A stretch of 64,000 nucleotides of DNA from Yersinia massiliensis CCUG 53443. GTDB lineage: Bacteria; Pseudomonadota; Gammaproteobacteria; Enterobacterales; Enterobacteriaceae. Shown piece by piece: positions 61,976-64,000 of the stretch. The stretch lies in contig NZ_HE997643.1 in the NCBI RefSeq assembly GCF_000312485.1, positions 1,891,541 through 1,955,540 on the forward strand, given 5' to 3'. Every line of letters starts with the position of its first letter. Positions within the stretch are counted from its first letter, which is position 1. The notes under the pieces were generated by a model. The model searched no databases. It saw only the letters and a list, made by a program, of their open reading frames with translations, and had not been told where the DNA came from. The position numbers and the translations under genes were made by a program.

Positions 61976-62542
61976 ATGATGGCGTACAAGTTAAATCAAA
62001 AAATCAAAACTCACATTGCCGATATGGCAACTCGAAATAAACATAAAGCAACCTTCGATAAAGCATTTTCAGCTTTCAAAGAAGATGCATATCAGCAGCT
62101 TTATAAGAAATATCAGAATGAATTGTTTGAGGGTGTTGACCCGATTGTTTTGAAAGCCTGCGATAAAACTGACCAAATCGATTTATACAACGACAGAATC
62201 GACGTTAGCGCTATATCAACAGCGATGCAGCTTCGCTCAGGCGAGTTAGAGCGTTTTGGTATCGGCCATAGCGTATACGGAAAAAGTTATGCATGTGACG
62301 CCAGCGACTTATCTGATAAGGCGGCGCTTAAAAAATTGATGTCCACAGTAAAAACAATAACCCAATTCAGAAGTGATTTGCTATCCGCAATGGCGCACTT
62401 CAAATCAGGCGAAAAGATGATTGCTGCACTGCCTTGGACAGATAAGTTTTATCCAGAAGAAGACAAGACTCCAACCTGCAATATCGTGCCAGTTTCTGTA
62501 ATCGAAAAGGCAAATAGTCTGATGGGAATCAACCCACAGTGA
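61976..62542 (+). CDS. Hypothetical early protein (possibly Nmad5-type)
   Basis: A 188-residue helical protein (KLNQKIKTHIADMATRNKHKATFDKAFSAFKEDAYQQLYKKY..., ALPWTDKFYPEEDKTP). The general layout resembles the predicted nucleotide-modification-associated domain 5 proteins of phages, but I cannot verify this. GAGGAA precedes the ATG; a second ATG follows immediately. Confidence 0.55.
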   Translation: MMAYKLNQKIKTHIADMATRNKHKATFDKAFSAFKEDAYQQLYKKYQNELFEGVDPIVLKACDKTDQIDLYNDRIDVSAISTAMQLRSGELERFGIGHSVYGKSYACDASDLSDKAALKKLMSTVKTITQFRSDLLSAMAHFKSGEKMIAALPWTDKFYPEEDKTPTCNIVPVSVIEKANSLMGINPQ

Positions 62543-62597
62543 CCTTACCCCTGCCACTTAACCGGTGGCAGCAATAAGACCACTGAAACAAACAACG

Positions 62598-62618
62598 AGC
62601 TGCTTATGCGGCTTTTTT
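62598..62618 (+). terminator. Terminator in the left operon
   Basis: AGCTGC-TTAT-GCGGCT (one wobble pair) followed by T6, about 56 bases after the stop at 62542 and before the pentapeptide gene. Confidence 0.6.
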
Positions 62619-62641
62619 AATGTCTGAAAATCGAGGTAACA

Positions 62642-63115
62642 ATGAACCTTACCGATTTAAACAAGATTCTCGCTGAACATAAAATATGGGTTGAGTCGTA
62701 TAGAGATAAAGGATCTCGTGCCAACCTGTACGGTGCCGACCTGTACGGTGCCAACCTGAGCGGTGCCAACCTGAGCGGTGCCAACCTGTACGGTGCCAAC
62801 CTGCGCAGTGCCAACCTGTACGGTGCCGACCTGTACGGTGCCAACCTGCGCAGTGCCAACCTGCCTGATCGCACTTATGTGATTATGGGTGAAAAATATT
62901 ATCTGCAGATTAGTAACGGCGAGAGTGTTCGTGTTGGCTGCCAAAACCATACAGCAGACGAATGGCGCAAGTTTAGCAAGCGTGAAATTGCGGACATGGA
63001 CGGCAAGACGGTGCTTAAGTTCTACCCTCGCCTGTTAGATATCATCGACTTCTATCTCGGAAAGGGTGAGCGTCCAGAATGGCTTAACGAGCCAAATGAA
63101 GAAGAAGCAGCTTAA
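62642..63115 (+). CDS. Pentapeptide repeat protein
   Basis: The 157-residue protein has a short N-terminal helix ([16 protein letters not shown]), ten pentapeptide units of the A(N/D)L type at about residues 27-75, which form a right-handed beta-helix, and a 75-residue C-terminal domain with [32 protein letters not shown]. Similar proteins are known in phage left operons, role unknown. GAGGTAAC precedes the ATG. Confidence 0.85.
   Translation: MNLTDLNKILAEHKIWVESYRDKGSRANLYGADLYGANLSGANLSGANLYGANLRSANLYGADLYGANLRSANLPDRTYVIMGEKYYLQISNGESVRVGCQNHTADEWRKFSKREIADMDGKTVLKFYPRLLDIIDFYLGKGERPEWLNEPNEEEAA
62718..62867 (+). repeat. Ten tandem 15-bp units within the pentapeptide gene
   Basis: Units of the form GTGCC(A/G)ACCTG followed by four variable bases repeat ten times with a 15-bp period, almost without third-position drift. 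This nucleotide identity suggests recent expansion and likely length variation. Confidence 0.9.
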
Positions 63116-63142
63116 TTAGGTTCATTGATAGAGGGTAAGGCG

Positions 63143-63352
63143 ATGGCAGAGAAAGATGGCGGTATGGCATTTCCAGTGCCTGCAACTGATTCAAATTATT
63201 TTTATGAGGGCATGTCATTACGTGACTATTTTGCAGCTAAGGCTATGCAAGGAATTTGCTCACATACAGACACATGGGGGCTTTCTGTTCCAGAGATTGC
63301 CAATAAGGCTTATTGGATAGCCAATGAAATGCTAGCAGCTCGCAGTAAATAA
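63143..63352 (+). CDS. Small phage protein (left operon)
   Basis: A 69-residue protein starting MAEKDGGMAFPVPATDSNYFYEG with GMSLRDYFAAKAM, a common small protein of enterobacterial prophages with unknown function. AAGG precedes the ATG at 63143. Confidence 0.75.
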   Translation: MAEKDGGMAFPVPATDSNYFYEGMSLRDYFAAKAMQGICSHTDTWGLSVPEIANKAYWIANEMLAARSK

Positions 63353-63376
63353 CCCCTCCAACTAAATAGGTGAGAT

Positions 63377-63601
63377 ATGAGCTTAGATATAATTATCGAA
63401 TGTAAAAAAATTGACGAGATATCAGTTACTCGTATGGGTGAAATTGAGATTGAGATAACTGGCGCTGATTTAGTTGATGCCGTGGATATTGAAACGATAG
63501 TTAAAGAATATGGCGCTAGCGAGTTACTCGATGAAATCAATGAAACCGACGTTATCTCTTGGCTTGAAAATCAAGGCTATACCGTAACAGAAACCGAATA
63601 A
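63377..63601 (+). CDS. Small acidic hypothetical protein (left operon)
   Basis: A 74-residue, strongly acidic protein (many Glu and Asp, few basic residues), reminiscent of DNA-mimic or nuclease-inhibitor proteins only in its charge. GGTGAG lies before the ATG. Family unknown. Confidence 0.6.
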   Translation: MSLDIIIECKKIDEISVTRMGEIEIEITGADLVDAVDIETIVKEYGASELLDEINETDVISWLENQGYTVTETE

Positions 63602-63687
63602 CCATCCCCCACTAACTCCCCGCTCCCACTACTAAATAACTGACCATAGTCGGTGTTTTGCTGTGGGCCAAACACAAGGAAATGAGC

Positions 63688-64000
63688 ATGGCAGACGAAA
63701 ACACCGGCTTGGTGGTAATCGACATTAAGCCTGAATCCTACCCAACACTGTACGTCACGAACGGCCTTGATAAATACCTCAAGCAGATTCGTCGGGCAGT
63801 TAATGAAGTTCCTGATGTGTCGACTGCAAAGGGCCGAGCACGGATAGCATCACTTGCAGCCAGCGCATCACGCAGCAAGACAGCAATCGAAAAGCCGGGC
63901 CGTGAGTATCTTCGCCACCTAAAAGAGCAACCGAAAATCATTGAGGCCGAACTTCGCCGTTTTGTCATTGAATGCGATGAAATACGTGACGAAACGCGCC
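63688..64000 (+). CDS. Phage early protein, partial (prophage TolA-labelled family)
   Basis: The frame is open to the window end, 104 residues visible. It begins MADENTGLVVIDIKPESYPTLYV and has KGRARIASLAASASRSKTAIEKPGREYL, then a coiled-coil region. Proteins of this type in Salmonella and E. coli prophages lie next to recombination genes and are sometimes mislabelled TolA. AAGGA precedes the ATG at 63688. Confidence 0.65.
   Translation, partial: MADENTGLVVIDIKPESYPTLYVTNGLDKYLKQIRRAVNEVPDVSTAKGRARIASLAASASRSKTAIEKPGREYLRHLKEQPKIIEAELRRFVIECDEIRDETR

Larger units (their letters stand above)
18589..64000. mobile_element. Lambdoid-early, contractile-tail prophage integrated at argW (right end outside the window)
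   Basis: An integrase starts 165 bases after the tRNA. From there to the window end the content is phage: complete tail, head, terminase, lysis, Q, nin, P, O, cII, cro and cI genes, then the left operon. No second copy of the tRNA 3' end is seen, so attR lies beyond 64000 and the element exceeds 45 kb. The attL core is presumably within the tRNA T-arm and acceptor end (about 18565-18591). Essential genes look intact, so it may be inducible. Confidence 0.95.

Noticed and set aside
62617..62950. Long minus-strand frames with repeating residues opposite the pentapeptide gene
   Set aside because: They are reverse readings of the 15-bp tandem array; the repeat keeps all frames open.
63738..63968. 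A 76-codon minus-strand frame near the right edge
   Set aside because: Antisense to the better supported gene starting at 63688, which has a ribosome site and known phage sequence pattern.
18589..64000. A CRISPR array or IS element within the window
   Set aside because: No spaced direct repeats and no transposase gene were seen; the only arrays are the O iterons and the pentapeptide units.

Overview
The window is enterobacterial chromosome. Gene order and protein character point to the genus Yersinia, or a close relative; this is inferred from recognised proteins, not from a database search. It has two parts: about 18.5 kb of core chromosome, then about 45 kb of a prophage integrated at a tRNA-Arg(CCT) gene (the argW locus). 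The prophage runs off the right edge, so attR is not in view.

Core chromosome (1-18.6 kb): smrB (ribosome rescue nuclease); an orphan gene resembling the C-terminal part of an RTX/haemolysin-type protein; sixA; the fatty-acid oxidation operon fadIJ behind a FadR-like operator; yfcZ; fadL with CRP-like and FadR-like sites; a mazEF-type toxin-antitoxin pair bracketed by two copies of one 30-bp terminator; mlaA; the complete cytochrome c maturation operon ccmABCDEFGHI with ccmH and ccmI as separate genes; and yfdC. The order fadL-mlaA-...-yfdC-argW-integrase matches the E. coli arrangement at this locus.

Prophage (18.6-64 kb and beyond): integrase at the tRNA, then an acyltransferase-3 gene likely to modify the cell surface. 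A long leftward late operon follows, read here from its distal end: tail fibre, baseplate, tape measure, tube and sheath, connectors, capsid, portal, terminase. The sheath (DUF3383-like), tube (DUF3277-like) and DUF2184-like capsid indicate a contractile-tailed myovirus. Upstream of it come the lysis genes (holin, lysozyme, Rz/Rz1), a Q-type antiterminator with its presumed late promoter and early terminators, a lambda-like nin region, replication genes P and O with iterons inside O, then cII, cro and cI. To the right of cI are a two-gene cassette, the left promoter/operator, an N-like antiterminator and the start of the left operon. The early half is lambdoid and the late half is of another lineage, so the phage is mosaic.

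Regulation: 14-bp operators of the form ACAAG-N4-CTTGT lie between cro and cI and again at the left promoter. A shared hairpin (core CCCGGA-W-AGTCTGGG) occurs in both early leaders where nutR and nutL should be. An immI-like module (Mnt-like repressor diverging from Arc-like repressor plus antirepressor) interrupts the baseplate genes, and next to it lies a candidate antisense RNA resembling P22 sar.

Most notable for follow-up: the two-gene cassette downstream of cI at 59,033-60,336 (rexAB position; second protein DUF1828/1829-like), the immI-like module with its predicted antisense RNA, and the paired nut-like hairpins with the N-like gene.
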